Below, piece by piece: positions 8,650 to 17,871 of a DNA stretch of 50,645 nt (within the stretch, counting starts at the first letter, position 1; each line of letters opens with the position of its first letter). The stretch is from contig JAPLAE010000019.1 of assembly GCA_026393455.1 (NCBI GenBank), forward strand, positions 1 to 50,645, in the 5' to 3' direction. Made by a program: the position numbers and the translations under genes. The stretch comes from Actinomycetota bacterium. Lineage in GTDB: Bacteria > Actinomycetota > Acidimicrobiia > Acidimicrobiales > Acidimicrobilacustridaceae. The notes beneath the pieces were generated by a model that saw only the letters and a list, made by a program, of their open reading frames with translations, did no database searches and was not told the origin of the DNA.

Positions 8650-9626
8650 GTGTTACCGGCTACGACCCCAGACTTCGTCCTTCGCAGCCGGCAACTCCTG
8701 CACCCGATGCCTTCACAATCCATCGGTCGAAGGTTGCGGGAGATCTTGAACTCGCTTATGTCCGTGAAGGTGTCGGCGGATACCCGCTCCTTCTGATCCA
8801 CGGCTATCCGGAAACGAAACGCATTTGGTGGCGCAACATTGAACCACTGGTTGCAGCTGGTTTCGAAGTTATCGTTCCCGACCTTCGTGGTCACGGCGAT
8901 TCAGATCTCTCCGAATCCGATACGTACGATCTCGTCACCTACAGCCGCGATCTGTATGCGCTTGTTCATGATGTTCTCGGCCACGAACATGTTGGCGTGA
9001 TCGGCGGAGACGTCGGCGGAGTTGTCGCTGTCGACATGGTGCATCGATTCGAAGGTTTTGTTGATGCACTGTGTTTTTTCGACACGGTGCCGCCGATGGT
9101 GATCGACGCGTACGTTGCTGCCGGAATCGATATCGGTTCGATCAAAGCAATCGCCGATGGACCCACAGGCGATTACCGCCGTCGCCAAGGTGGTGAGCCC
9201 GATGTGTTGGCCGCTGAATTGAATTCGCCGGCGTTGCGTCGTGCGTGGGTTGCTGCGATGTATGGCCCTCGTTTGTGGGCTTCGCCAGGCACGTTCAGCG
9301 ATACTGACATTGATTTCATGACCGAGCCTTGGGCCGATGAGGCTCGACTTCGAGCTGGTTGGGCGGTCTACCAACTTGGATTCGGCCGCACCGCAGAGGA
9401 GTTCCCAATCCTTGACCGCACGGTCGATGTGCCGACGCTTCTGTTTTATGGCGCCGACGATCAGGTTGTAGGCCCGGACTTCATTCATTGCTGCGAGGTC
9501 GCGTTCACAAATCGCGTTGGTCCGTTGGTGCTTGCGGGTGCCGGACATTTCTTGCAGTGGGAGCGGGCAGACATTTTCAATCCCACGGTGTCAATGTTCT
9601 TTCACTCAACTGCATCGGAGGTGTGA
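8646..9626 (+). CDS. Alpha/beta hydrolase, epoxide hydrolase/dehalogenase-like
   Basis: The product is 326 residues. The fold is shown by LLIHGYPE (HGYP, residues 52-55) and VIVPDLRGHGDSD. The nucleophile elbow GGDVGG carries an Asp (about residue 122) rather than Ser, as in epoxide hydrolases and haloacetate/haloalkane dehalogenases. The acid is probably in YGADD (271-272) and the His in GAGHF (about 301). It therefore likely opens an epoxide or cleaves a carbon-halogen bond through an alkyl-enzyme ester. It overlaps the CoA transferase by ATGA and ends 2 bases before the thiolase-like ATG. Which of the two activities it has cannot be decided by sequence alone. Confidence 0.85.
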   Translation: MSVTGYDPRLRPSQPATPAPDAFTIHRSKVAGDLELAYVREGVGGYPLLLIHGYPETKRIWWRNIEPLVAAGFEVIVPDLRGHGDSDLSESDTYDLVTYSRDLYALVHDVLGHEHVGVIGGDVGGVVAVDMVHRFEGFVDALCFFDTVPPMVIDAYVAAGIDIGSIKAIADGPTGDYRRRQGGEPDVLAAELNSPALRRAWVAAMYGPRLWASPGTFSDTDIDFMTEPWADEARLRAGWAVYQLGFGRTAEEFPILDRTVDVPTLLFYGADDQVVGPDFIHCCEVAFTNRVGPLVLAGAGHFLQWERADIFNPTVSMFFHSTASEV

Positions 9627-9628
9627 TC

Positions 9629-11125
9629 ATGACTTCGTCAGAAATGCTCGACCCACAGACGCCGATTGTCGTTAGCGCTGCAGAGCTTGTGCACCGCGAT
9701 GGCCCTGGCTTTGTTATGTCTTCTGCAACCAATCTCATGATCGAAGCTGTTCAAGCTGCCATGGAAGCGACGGGTGCCTCGGAATCGTTGGGAGCATTGA
9801 CGGGTGCAGTCTTCGTTCCACACGGAACCTGGTCGGAAAGTGATCCCGGTCGAGCGATCGCTGCCGCCGTTGGTGCACAGAGCGCCCGAAGCGTCAGAAG
9901 CGAACTCGGGGTTTTGCAGCAATCGTTGCTGGCCCGAGCAGCGACCGATGTTCGCTCGGGAGCTGTTGACGTTGCCATTGTCGTTGGCGGAGAAAACCGC
10001 TGGTCCGGCGTAATCGCTGGAAAATCCGGAAGCACGGTTCCCGACGCGCCGGCAGCTGCGCGTTCATCGGAACCCGACGAAGTCATCGCTCCGAAAGAGA
10101 TGGTGATTTCGCAGATCGAAATCGATCGCAACCTCACGACTGCTGCACATCAATACGCAATTATCGAATCTGCGCTTCGCCATCACCTTGGTCGCTCAAA
10201 CCGAGCCCATCAGCGCGAACTCGGAAATCTTTGGGCACGGTTCGCTGAGATCGCCGCGCATGCACCCGCAGGCTGGGATGACCGGGCAATGACGTCAGAC
10301 GAGATTGCCTTTGAATCTGAAACGAATCGGATGATTGCTGCGCCCTATCCGAAATGGCTTATCTCGCAGTGGAATGTCGATCAGGCTGCAGCACTGATCT
10401 TCACCACCGTAGGAACGGCGACGCGTCTTGGCCTCGACCAGTCGACTTGGGTGTTTCCGCTGGCGATGGTCGAGTCGAATGCAGTGATTCCGCTTCCCGA
10501 ACGCGCCGATGTCTATCGCTGGCCTGCATCGCAGGTTGTCGCCAAAACAGCGCTCGAGTCATCCGCCGTCACCATCGACGAAATCGGACCTGTCGATCTC
10601 TACAGCTGTTTCCCAGCAGCAGTCGAAGTACAAGCTCGAGAGATCGGTTTTTCAATCGATCGTGACCTCACGCTCACGGGCGGTATGACATTTGGCGGTG
10701 GTCCATTCAACAACTACGTGCTGCAAGGTGCAGCAGCGATGGTGCGTCGCTTGCAGGAACTTCCTTATGCAACGTTTGGGCTCACAAGTGCAGTGAGCGG
10801 ACTGCTCACAAAACCAGCAGTCACGGTGTGGTCGAACCGCGAACCACGAGTTCCATTTGTGTCGCTCGATGTCAGCGAAGAAGCTGAACGAGCAACGGAA
10901 CGGCGACTGGTGGACCCCGACCTCAGTGGAGCCGGGGTTGTCGTGGGCGCCACAGTGATTCCGGGTCGCGAAGGAGACCTCACGACAGTCGCCCTGGTTC
11001 AGGTCGATGAGGTCCGCACAGTCGCGCAAAGCCACGATCATGGGGTTGGTCAAACGTTTATGGATTCGGACCCGGTCGGTCTCTCGGTCATCATCGGTGA
11101 TCCCGGGGAATTCACGCTGGCCTAG
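9629..11125 (+). CDS. Type-1 thiolase-like protein (lacks canonical Cys)
   Basis: The product is about 498 residues. The ATG at 9629 has GGAGG at 9617-9621; the open frame from 9488 overlaps the previous gene and is ignored. The thiolase fold is seen in the N-terminal PIVVSAAELVHRDGPG and the Gly-rich VVGGENRWSG. The C-terminal segment GGMTFGGGPFNNY occupies the place where classical thiolases have GGAIALGHP. The usual nucleophilic Cys region reads LGVLQQSLL, without Cys. About 120 extra C-terminal residues match the additional domain of TLP1-type thiolase-like proteins. A role in CoA-ester chemistry is likely, but classic thiolysis is doubtful. It is the last gene of a three-gene operon. Confidence 0.85.
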   Translation: MTSSEMLDPQTPIVVSAAELVHRDGPGFVMSSATNLMIEAVQAAMEATGASESLGALTGAVFVPHGTWSESDPGRAIAAAVGAQSARSVRSELGVLQQSLLARAATDVRSGAVDVAIVVGGENRWSGVIAGKSGSTVPDAPAAARSSEPDEVIAPKEMVISQIEIDRNLTTAAHQYAIIESALRHHLGRSNRAHQRELGNLWARFAEIAAHAPAGWDDRAMTSDEIAFESETNRMIAAPYPKWLISQWNVDQAAALIFTTVGTATRLGLDQSTWVFPLAMVESNAVIPLPERADVYRWPASQVVAKTALESSAVTIDEIGPVDLYSCFPAAVEVQAREIGFSIDRDLTLTGGMTFGGGPFNNYVLQGAAAMVRRLQELPYATFGLTSAVSGLLTKPAVTVWSNREPRVPFVSLDVSEEAERATERRLVDPDLSGAGVVVGATVIPGREGDLTTVALVQVDEVRTVAQSHDHGVGQTFMDSDPVGLSVIIGDPGEFTLA

Positions 11126-11170
11126 ACCTTGGGGCGTTGGGTGCGACGCATTGGTTGTGATCGTGACAAA

Positions 11171-11185
11171 CTGACGATCCGTCAG
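11171..11185. promoter_or_regulatory. Palindromic operator, copy A
   Basis: CTGACGATCCGTCAG is a near-perfect palindrome (6-bp arms, 3-base centre) ending 38 bases before the amidohydrolase ATG at 11224. A matching site with the same flank (ATT-N-C) is at 41870-41884, upstream of another amidohydrolase gene. The form fits a TetR-type operator. The regulator is not known. Confidence 0.6.
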
Positions 11186-11223
11186 ATTCCCGGTGAGTGC
11201 CGGGCGACGCCCAGGAGGCCCCC

Positions 11224-12435
11224 ATGGAAATCCCTCGCATTATCTCGGTCGATGAGCATGTCGTAGAGCCCCCCGACCTGTGGTCGTCGCGTCTTCCTGA
11301 GAAGTACCGCGAACGAGGCCCACGTGTCCTTCGCAAGAAAGTGAAGATGGGAATCATCGGGGGAGTGTTCTCCTTCGAAGTGAGTGAAGACGATGGTGTC
11401 GATTGCGACGTTTGGTACTACGACGATCTCGTCTATCCGTTCACTCGCCTTTCAGCCGCCGTCGGTGCTGAGGTTGTGCAGAACGAGCCGTGCACGTTCG
11501 ATGACATCCTCCCGGGTTGTTACGACCAAACCGCGCGCCTTGCCGATATGGATGCCAACCATGTCGAGGCATCAATTTGTTTCCCAAATATCCTTCCGCG
11601 ATTCTGCGGCCAGACATTTTTGGAACGTGAAGACAAAGAACTCGCGATGGCGTGCATCACCGTCTACAACGACTGGATGATCGACGAATGGTGCGCGGGT
11701 GCGGGTTATGGCCGGCTCATTCCGATGACGATTGTTCCGCTTTGGGATGTCGAACTCGCCGCAAAAGAAATTCATCGTTGCGCGGCTAAGGGCAGCCACA
11801 GCATCACCTTCAGTGAAAGCCCCGTTCCGCTTGGTTTGCCTTCGGTTCATTCGGGTTATTGGGATCCAATGTTCGCGGCGTGTGTCGAGACCGACACGGT
11901 CGTCAACATGCACATTGGTTCGTCGTCAAAGATGCCTTCGACTGCTCCCGATGCACCATTCATCATCTCGTCGGTATTGACCTTCCAAAACGCCATGGGC
12001 TCAGTCCTTGACTACGTCTTCGGTGGCGTCTTTGAACGGTTCCCCGATTTGCGTGTTGCGTACTCGGAAGGACAAGCCGGATGGCTTCCGTACATTCTTG
12101 AGCGTGCTGACAAATTATGGGAAGAGCGCCTTCTCGACACAACGGGATTTGGTTCGAATCTGACCGTCCCGCCCTCGACCTACATGAAGCAGAACGTTTG
12201 GTACTGCGTATTTGACGACGAAACAGCAATGGCCAATCGTGATGTCATCGGTATCGATCGACTGACGTTCGAAGTTGACTACCCACATGCTGACTCGACG
12301 TTCCCTCACACCAAAGAGGTTGCGGAACGAATGGCAGCCAAAGCCGGCTTCAACGACTTTGAAGCGCATCGCTTCTTCCGCGGAAACGCTATTGAGCTTT
12401 ACAAGCTCGACAAGTACTACGGCATTACGAAATAG
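11224..12435 (+). CDS. Amidohydrolase family 2 (PF04909) metal-dependent hydrolase
   Basis: The product is about 403 residues. The ATG at 11224 follows AGGAGG at 11214-11219. This TIM-barrel family includes ACMS and gamma-resorcylate decarboxylases and C-C hydrolases. The first metal-ligand motif is DEH at residues 10-12. A middle NMHIGSSSK contains a further His, SEGQAGWLPYILERAD is a family signature, and EVDYPHADS carries the C-terminal Asp. It is followed 6 bases later by an SDR, so the two are probably co-transcribed under the palindrome at 11171. Hydrolysis or decarboxylation of a pathway intermediate is plausible; the substrate is unknown. Confidence 0.9.
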   Translation: MEIPRIISVDEHVVEPPDLWSSRLPEKYRERGPRVLRKKVKMGIIGGVFSFEVSEDDGVDCDVWYYDDLVYPFTRLSAAVGAEVVQNEPCTFDDILPGCYDQTARLADMDANHVEASICFPNILPRFCGQTFLEREDKELAMACITVYNDWMIDEWCAGAGYGRLIPMTIVPLWDVELAAKEIHRCAAKGSHSITFSESPVPLGLPSVHSGYWDPMFAACVETDTVVNMHIGSSSKMPSTAPDAPFIISSVLTFQNAMGSVLDYVFGGVFERFPDLRVAYSEGQAGWLPYILERADKLWEERLLDTTGFGSNLTVPPSTYMKQNVWYCVFDDETAMANRDVIGIDRLTFEVDYPHADSTFPHTKEVAERMAAKAGFNDFEAHRFFRGNAIELYKLDKYYGITK

Positions 12436-12441
12436 CGATTG

Positions 12442-13254
12442 ATGGCTGATCTGCAGAGTGAACCCGGCCTGCTTTCGGGCCGGGTTGCGCTTGTTTCCGG
12501 CGCTGGTCCTGGTCTCGGGCGGGTCGCGGCCATCGAACTTGCGCGTCACGGTGCCGATATTTCGCTCGGCGCTCGTAACTCCGAAACGCTCGCGGCGGTT
12601 GCTGCCGAGATCGAGGCGATGGGTAGGCGTGTTACGTGGCGTCCGACCGACATCACCTCGGCGGACGACTGCCACGCCCTTGTAGATCAAACGGTGGCCG
12701 AACTCGGGCACCTCGACACGTTGGTGAACAACGCCTTTTTGGGGGGTAGCGGCAATCTCTTTGCCGACACGTTCTCCTCAAACGAAGACGACATCTGGCG
12801 CCGATCAATGGATACGAATCTTTTTGGTTCGCTCACTATGACGAAAGCGGCGATCGAGCCCATGAAGCTTCAGGGCGAAGGCAGCATCGTGATGGTCGGA
12901 ACGATGGCGGTGCGTGAGGTGAAGCCGAATCAGGGTCCGTACGCGATTTCGAAAGCCGCTCTGATGCAGGCGACTCGAACGCTCTCGACCGAACTCGGGC
13001 GTGACGGAATCAGGGTGAACATGGTGCTGCCCGGATACATCCGGGGCGCGGCAGTCGACGCTTGGATTCACCGCCAGGCCGAGGAACGGGGAGTATCGGT
13101 GGAGGAGGTCGAGGCCGATCTCGCCTCGACCACCGCACTTGGTTCGATTCCCACCGAAGCAGAAATCTCGGGAACGATCGTGTGGCTGGCGAGTGATTTG
13201 GCTCGGCCGGTCACGGGCCAGGCCATCGACGTCAATGCCGGTCAGTGGATGTAG
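12442..13254 (+). CDS. SDR oxidoreductase (Thr at catalytic Ser position)
   Basis: The product is about 270 residues. The ATG at 12442 is used; a TTG just before it is in frame. The classical SDR layout is a cofactor-binding GAGPGLG, then NNAF, the active-site YAISK, and a C-terminal TGQAIDVNAG. The residue 13 positions before the Tyr, normally Ser, is Thr (VGTMAVRE). A Thr may still hold the substrate but is unusual. The gene starts 6 bases after the amidohydrolase stop without a clear ribosome site, which suggests translational coupling. It probably oxidises or reduces a hydroxyl/keto group of the pathway substrate. Confidence 0.88.
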   Translation: MADLQSEPGLLSGRVALVSGAGPGLGRVAAIELARHGADISLGARNSETLAAVAAEIEAMGRRVTWRPTDITSADDCHALVDQTVAELGHLDTLVNNAFLGGSGNLFADTFSSNEDDIWRRSMDTNLFGSLTMTKAAIEPMKLQGEGSIVMVGTMAVREVKPNQGPYAISKAALMQATRTLSTELGRDGIRVNMVLPGYIRGAAVDAWIHRQAEERGVSVEEVEADLASTTALGSIPTEAEISGTIVWLASDLARPVTGQAIDVNAGQWM

Positions 13255-13316
13255 TTCGGCCTGAACGCCGCTACTAGCCTGCGATTCGTAGTGCGTCATC
13301 CAATGAGGGGGAAGCT

Positions 13317-14120
13317 ATGTCAGACAAACGACTGCTCGATCGAGTTGCAGTAATTACCGGTGGGGGTGACGGGATCGGTCGCGGTATCGCTCGTCGCTTT
13401 GCTCAAGAAGGCGCCCGAGTTGTTGTCGCCGACATCAATGGCGAAACCGGGCCGATAGTGGCTCAAGAACTTCAGGACGAGTTTGGGGTCGAAGCATTCT
13501 TCCTTCAGACAGATGCAACGAAAGAAGAAGACAACCGCCGTATGGTGCGAGAAACTGTTGCGCGCTGGGGCACCGTCGACATCCTCGTCAACAATGCATG
13601 GGGTGGCGATCAGGCCGGTCTTCAGCGTGTTGACAAGATGCCCGATGACGCCATGGACCACGCGTGGCACATGAATGTCATGGGTCCGTTGTGGGCGATG
13701 AAGGAATCTTTCTCTCACATGCGCGCCCAAGGCAAAGGTCGCATCATCAACATTTGTTCGCTCAATGGCGTGAACGCGCATATGGGTAGCGTTCATTACA
13801 ACTCGACAAAAGAAGCGCTGCGTTCGATCACTCGTACGGCCGCTCGCGAATGGGCGAACTTTGGCATCACTGCGAATGTGATCTGCCCTGCAGCAAAAAC
13901 CACTGCGTTTCGCATGTTCGAGCAGATGGCACCGCAGGTGGCCGCAGAATCTGAAGCGGCAAACCCGATGGGACATCTGGGCGATCCCGAAACCGAAATT
14001 GCTCCGGTTGCGTTCTTCCTCGCAAGCGATGATTCCGCTTACATCACTGGCAACACGTTGTTTGCCGATGGCGGCAGCCACATTAATGGCGCGGTGTGGG
14101 TTCCCGACCTCAGCGACTGA
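13317..14120 (+). CDS. SDR family NAD(P)-dependent oxidoreductase
   Basis: The product is 267 residues, starting at the ATG at 13317 with AGGGGG at 13306-13311. The Rossmann motif is GGGDGIG (about residues 15-21). ADIN follows the second strand and suggests NAD preference. NNAWGG and the catalytic Ser, Tyr and Lys (ICSLNG, HYNSTK with the right 13-residue spacing) are intact. The C-terminal GNTLFADGG is typical. It lies 62 bases after the previous SDR and 57 before the LLM oxidoreductase, inside the same plus-strand run. The substrate is unknown. Confidence 0.9.
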   Translation: MSDKRLLDRVAVITGGGDGIGRGIARRFAQEGARVVVADINGETGPIVAQELQDEFGVEAFFLQTDATKEEDNRRMVRETVARWGTVDILVNNAWGGDQAGLQRVDKMPDDAMDHAWHMNVMGPLWAMKESFSHMRAQGKGRIINICSLNGVNAHMGSVHYNSTKEALRSITRTAAREWANFGITANVICPAAKTTAFRMFEQMAPQVAAESEAANPMGHLGDPETEIAPVAFFLASDDSAYITGNTLFADGGSHINGAVWVPDLSD

Positions 14121-14177
14121 TCTGTTCCTCGTTCTTCATTGTTCTGATTGACGCAGGCGCGTCTCGAAAGGTGCAAC

Positions 14178-15188
14178 ATGAAAATCGGACTTGTATGGGG
14201 CTACTGGCCCGCTCAACCTCCAAAGGATTTCGTCGAGATCACTCAGGAAGCTGAAAAGGTTGGTTTTAATTCTGTATGGACCGCGGAATCTTGGGGTTCA
14301 GATGCGTTCACGCCGCTTACGTGGCTTGCTGCACACACCTCGACGATCAAGCTCGGAACTGGGGTCGTGCAGTTGTCGGCCCGCACCCCAGTGGCCACTG
14401 CGATGGCCGCGATGACGCTTGATCATCTTTCGAACGGTCGCGTCATTCTTGGTCTTGGCGTGTCTGGTCCTCAGGTCGTTGAAGGCTGGTACGGCCGTCC
14501 TTCAAATAAACCTCTCGCTCGTACTCGTGAATACATCGACATCGTTCGTAAGGCATTGCTTCGTGAAGGACCGCTTGAGAACGACGGCGAGTTTTATCCG
14601 ATGCCTTACCGCGGCGAAGGTTCGGTGGGGCTCGGCAAGCCTTTGAAGATCATGACGCACCCACTGCGTTCTGAGATTCCGATTTATCTCGGAGCCGAAG
14701 GGCCAAAGAACGTCACACAAACCGCAGAGATTGCCGATGGTTGGCTTCCGCTCTACTACTCGCCATTCCGTCAGGACGTGTACGCCGACCAACTCGCAGC
14801 GGCCAAAGAAGGATTCGGCATTAGTTCGCTCGTGACCTTCAACGTGACTGACGATGTTGCGACTGGACTTTGGCCAGTCAAGGCGACACTCGGCTTCTAC
14901 ATCGGCGGTATGGGGGCCAAGGGCCAGAATTACCACACGAAACTCATGGCTCGTATGGGATTCGAAGAAGAGGCCTACAAGATTCAAGACCTTTTCTTCG
15001 CCGGCAAGCGCGAAGAAGCGATCGCTGCTGTCCCTGACGACTTTGCCGATGAGATTTCCCTCGTTGGCCCCGCGTCGCGCATCAAGGAACGACTTGAGCA
15101 CTGGCGCAACTCGCCTATTACGGAACTTCTGATTTCTGCACGGAGCCCTGAGGCGCTTCGTCAGGCTGCAGAACTCGTGAACGGTTGA
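14178..15188 (+). CDS. LLM-class (F420-type) flavin-dependent oxidoreductase
   Basis: The product is 336 residues. The ATG at 14178 follows AAAGGTG. The luciferase-like TIM barrel (PF00296) shows FVEITQEAEKVGFNSVWTAE near the N-terminus, IKLGTGVVQLSARTP, then MAAMTLDHLSNGRVILGLGVSGP. Actinobacterial members of this length usually use coenzyme F420 for hydride transfer. EIPIYLGAEGPKN and ADGWLPLYYSP are also typical. It sits between an SDR and an acyl-CoA ligase, so a redox step on a pathway intermediate is likely. F420 use rather than FMN is inferred from the family. Confidence 0.88.
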   Translation: MKIGLVWGYWPAQPPKDFVEITQEAEKVGFNSVWTAESWGSDAFTPLTWLAAHTSTIKLGTGVVQLSARTPVATAMAAMTLDHLSNGRVILGLGVSGPQVVEGWYGRPSNKPLARTREYIDIVRKALLREGPLENDGEFYPMPYRGEGSVGLGKPLKIMTHPLRSEIPIYLGAEGPKNVTQTAEIADGWLPLYYSPFRQDVYADQLAAAKEGFGISSLVTFNVTDDVATGLWPVKATLGFYIGGMGAKGQNYHTKLMARMGFEEEAYKIQDLFFAGKREEAIAAVPDDFADEISLVGPASRIKERLEHWRNSPITELLISARSPEALRQAAELVNG

Positions 15189-15252
15189 GCCCGAGTTTTT
15201 CTGCGCGTATCTGTTGTTGGTTTTCCCTTCATTCCCATCACCCGGAGTCTTG

Positions 15253-16848
15253 ATGTCCTCGTACAACCTCGGCGATCTAATCGAACTCGTCGCTGCTGCA
15301 AACCCTGATCGTCTGGCAATAGTCGGTGGCGCAACTCGTTACACCTTTGGTGACTTTGACAAACGCACCAATCAGGTGGCCCAGATGTTGATCGGTTTGG
15401 GTTGTGAACCTGGCTCAAAGATCGCCGTGTACGCATGGAATCGAGTTGAGTGGGCCGAGTTGTTCTTCGGATCATTCAAGGCGCGCGTGGTTCCGATCAA
15501 CGTGAACTATCGCTACGTCGCTCACGAACTCGAGTACTTGTTCGATAACTCAGATAGCGAAGTTGTTATCTTCGAGCGTGGATTTGCGCCGGTCATCGAT
15601 GAAATTCGTTCGAAGCTCACGAAGGTTCGCGCATTTGTTGTGATGGAAGATGGTTCCGACCATCCCACGCCGTGGGCGCAGTCCTACGACGAACTTGTCA
15701 ACGCGCAATCCGACGCGACATTTGCGAATGGGCGAACGGGCGACGACCTGTACTTCCTTTACACCGGCGGAACCACCGGGATGCCCAAGGGTGTGATGTG
15801 GCGCCACGAAGACATCTTCTTCGCCGCTCTCAGCAGCGCGCTGGGTGCCCGAATCACTTCGCCTGAAGAAATCGGTGAGCGTTCGCTTCCCGCGGACTTT
15901 GCCCTGCCGAGCCTCATCATCGCCCCACTTATGCACGGTGCCGCGCAATGGGGCATGTGCAACATGTTGTTCGCCGGCGGGCCTGTTGTGCTGTACATCG
16001 GTCATGGGTTTGATGCACACGAAATCTGGTCCATTGCTGAGCGCGAAAAATGCATAGGCCTCACGCTGGTGGGCGATGCTATGGGCCGTCCTCTCGCCGA
16101 TGCTTTGGTCGATGGGAAACGTTCATGGGACCTTTCCGGAGTGTTCCGCATTGGTTCCGGTGGCGGTGTGTTCTCGCCAGCGGTTCAGCAAGCGCTTAAG
16201 GATGCGTTGCCCCACATCACGGTGATGGATAGTTACGGAGCATCCGAAACCGGCGCAGGCGGCATGTCAGTCGAAGGCGGCGCCCGACGGTTCCAGGTTT
16301 CCGACGGGCTTCAGGTGCTTGACGAGAACATGATTCCGATCCCGGCAGGCTCAGAGAAAATCGGTCAACTCGCCCGATCTGGTTACATCCCAATGGGTTA
16401 TTACAAAGACGAAGAAAAGACCGCGAAGACCTTCCCGACCGATACCACAGGCAAGCGTTGGTCGATTCCGGGCGACTCTGCATCTGTCGATGCCGATGGA
16501 ATTGTGACGCTGCTTGGGCGTGGCTCGCAGTGCATCAATACCGGCGGCGAAAAGGTCTACCCCGAAGAGGTTGAAGAAGCCTTGAAGGAACACCCCGAGG
16601 TCTACGACGCACTTGTGGTCGGACTTCCGGACGATCGCTGGGGCGAACGAGTCGTAGCTGTCGTGCAACCTCGTGAAGGTACGAATCCGACACTCGAGGA
16701 GTTGTCTACCCACTGCCGTAATTTCATTGCGGGCTACAAAGTGCCGAGAGCGATCACCTATGTTGATCAGGTGAAGCGGTCACCCTCGGGTAAGGCCGAC
16801 TATCGCTGGGCCAAGGAAGCCGCGACCGCTGGAGATGCAAAAGCATGA
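15253..16848 (+). CDS. Acyl-CoA synthetase (AMP-forming, FadD19-like)
   Basis: The product is about 531 residues. The ATG at 15253 is preceded by GGAG at 15244-15247. It activates a carboxylic acid to its CoA ester through an acyl-AMP. The P-loop-like motif YTGGTTGMPKGVMWRHED is near residue 180. Then come DSYGASETG, GDSASVDADGI with LGRGSQCINTGGEKVYPEEVEEAL, and the C-terminal SPSGKADYRW with the catalytic Lys. The VMWRHED form resembles mycobacterial FadD19/FadD3 ligases that work on steroid side chains or rings. The stop overlaps the acyl-CoA dehydrogenase start (ATGA), which supports a joint beta-oxidation unit. Confidence 0.92.
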   Translation: MSSYNLGDLIELVAAANPDRLAIVGGATRYTFGDFDKRTNQVAQMLIGLGCEPGSKIAVYAWNRVEWAELFFGSFKARVVPINVNYRYVAHELEYLFDNSDSEVVIFERGFAPVIDEIRSKLTKVRAFVVMEDGSDHPTPWAQSYDELVNAQSDATFANGRTGDDLYFLYTGGTTGMPKGVMWRHEDIFFAALSSALGARITSPEEIGERSLPADFALPSLIIAPLMHGAAQWGMCNMLFAGGPVVLYIGHGFDAHEIWSIAEREKCIGLTLVGDAMGRPLADALVDGKRSWDLSGVFRIGSGGGVFSPAVQQALKDALPHITVMDSYGASETGAGGMSVEGGARRFQVSDGLQVLDENMIPIPAGSEKIGQLARSGYIPMGYYKDEEKTAKTFPTDTTGKRWSIPGDSASVDADGIVTLLGRGSQCINTGGEKVYPEEVEEALKEHPEVYDALVVGLPDDRWGERVVAVVQPREGTNPTLEELSTHCRNFIAGYKVPRAITYVDQVKRSPSGKADYRWAKEAATAGDAKA

Positions 16849-17870
16849 GTGTTGATCTGGGCCTGAGTCCCGACCAGGAATCCATCGCCGAACTGTTTAA
16901 TGGGTTCTTCAGCAACGAAGCCCCACCAGCAGTGGCTCGCGCTGCGGAACCGCTCGGGTTTGATCGCGAACTTTGGAACAAGGTGATCGAACTTGGCGCT
17001 CCCGGAATGGGATGCGCGGTTGAGAATGGTGGTGGCGGTGCATCACTCGGTGATCTCGTGGTTGTCGCCGAAACCGTCGGTCGCTCAATCGCTCCGATCC
17101 CTCTGATCGATCACCTCGCTGCCCTTAGCGTTCTCACTGATGCCGACCTTGTCGCCGGCGAAGCAATTGCGGCCGTCGCTGTTCGCCCGGCTGACGCCAA
17201 TGGCCACTGGTCGTTGGTGCCTGCTGGCGCAGTTGCAGATGTTGTGATTGGTGTCGACGGTGACGAAACCGTTGTTGTGCGTTCGACGCCACCAATGTCT
17301 GGCCCCCGCAACCATGGTTCGATGCCCCTTGCCGATCGTTCGGCTCGTGAAGGCACCCGCACGGTGCTCGGTCCGGCCTCACTCTTTGAAGTCGTGCTCG
17401 ATCGGTGGAAGTTGCTGACCGCCGCTGCGCTCGTTGGCATTGCCGAGACCGCAAAGGAACTCGGCGTCGCTTATGTGAAAGAACGCGAGCAGTTCGGCGT
17501 GCCAGTCGGTTCGTTCCAGGCCGTGCAGCATGGTCTTGCCGATCTTCCAGTCGCAATTGATGGCGGACGACTTCTCACTCACAAAGCAGCGTGGGCACTC
17601 GACAATGTCACCGACGGTCTTATCGACTGGGCCAACAACGAGATCACCGACGGTTCGACTCTCGCCACGATGGCGTTTCTCTTTGCCGCTGACGGTGCGG
17701 TAATGGCTACCGATCGAAGCTTGCACTATCACGGCGGTTACGGATTCGCCGAGGAATACGACATTCAGATGTATTACCGACGAGCTCGCGGTTGGTCGCT
17801 GATTCTTGGTGACTCGACAAGCGTCGGGCTGTCTCTTGCTGATCGTCTTTTTGGAACCGTGGAGGGCTGA
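16845..17870 (+). CDS. Acyl-CoA dehydrogenase, small partner of a FadE-type pair
   Basis: The product is 341 residues, shorter than homotetrameric enzymes (about 380). The N-terminal helical domain begins LGLSPDQESIAELFNGFF. The middle domain is reduced. The C-terminal four-helix part shows YVKEREQFGVPVGSFQAVQH and LHYHGGYGFAEEYDIQMYYRRA. It starts inside the ligase stop and is followed after one base by a second, longer dehydrogenase gene. Such short-plus-long pairs form alpha2beta2 enzymes in mycobacterial cholesterol catabolism (FadE/ChsE type). It probably oxidises the CoA ester made by the neighbouring ligase, with FAD shared between subunits. Confidence 0.9.
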   Translation: MSVDLGLSPDQESIAELFNGFFSNEAPPAVARAAEPLGFDRELWNKVIELGAPGMGCAVENGGGGASLGDLVVVAETVGRSIAPIPLIDHLAALSVLTDADLVAGEAIAAVAVRPADANGHWSLVPAGAVADVVIGVDGDETVVVRSTPPMSGPRNHGSMPLADRSAREGTRTVLGPASLFEVVLDRWKLLTAAALVGIAETAKELGVAYVKEREQFGVPVGSFQAVQHGLADLPVAIDGGRLLTHKAAWALDNVTDGLIDWANNEITDGSTLATMAFLFAADGAVMATDRSLHYHGGYGFAEEYDIQMYYRRARGWSLILGDSTSVGLSLADRLFGTVEG

Positions 17871-17871
17871 C

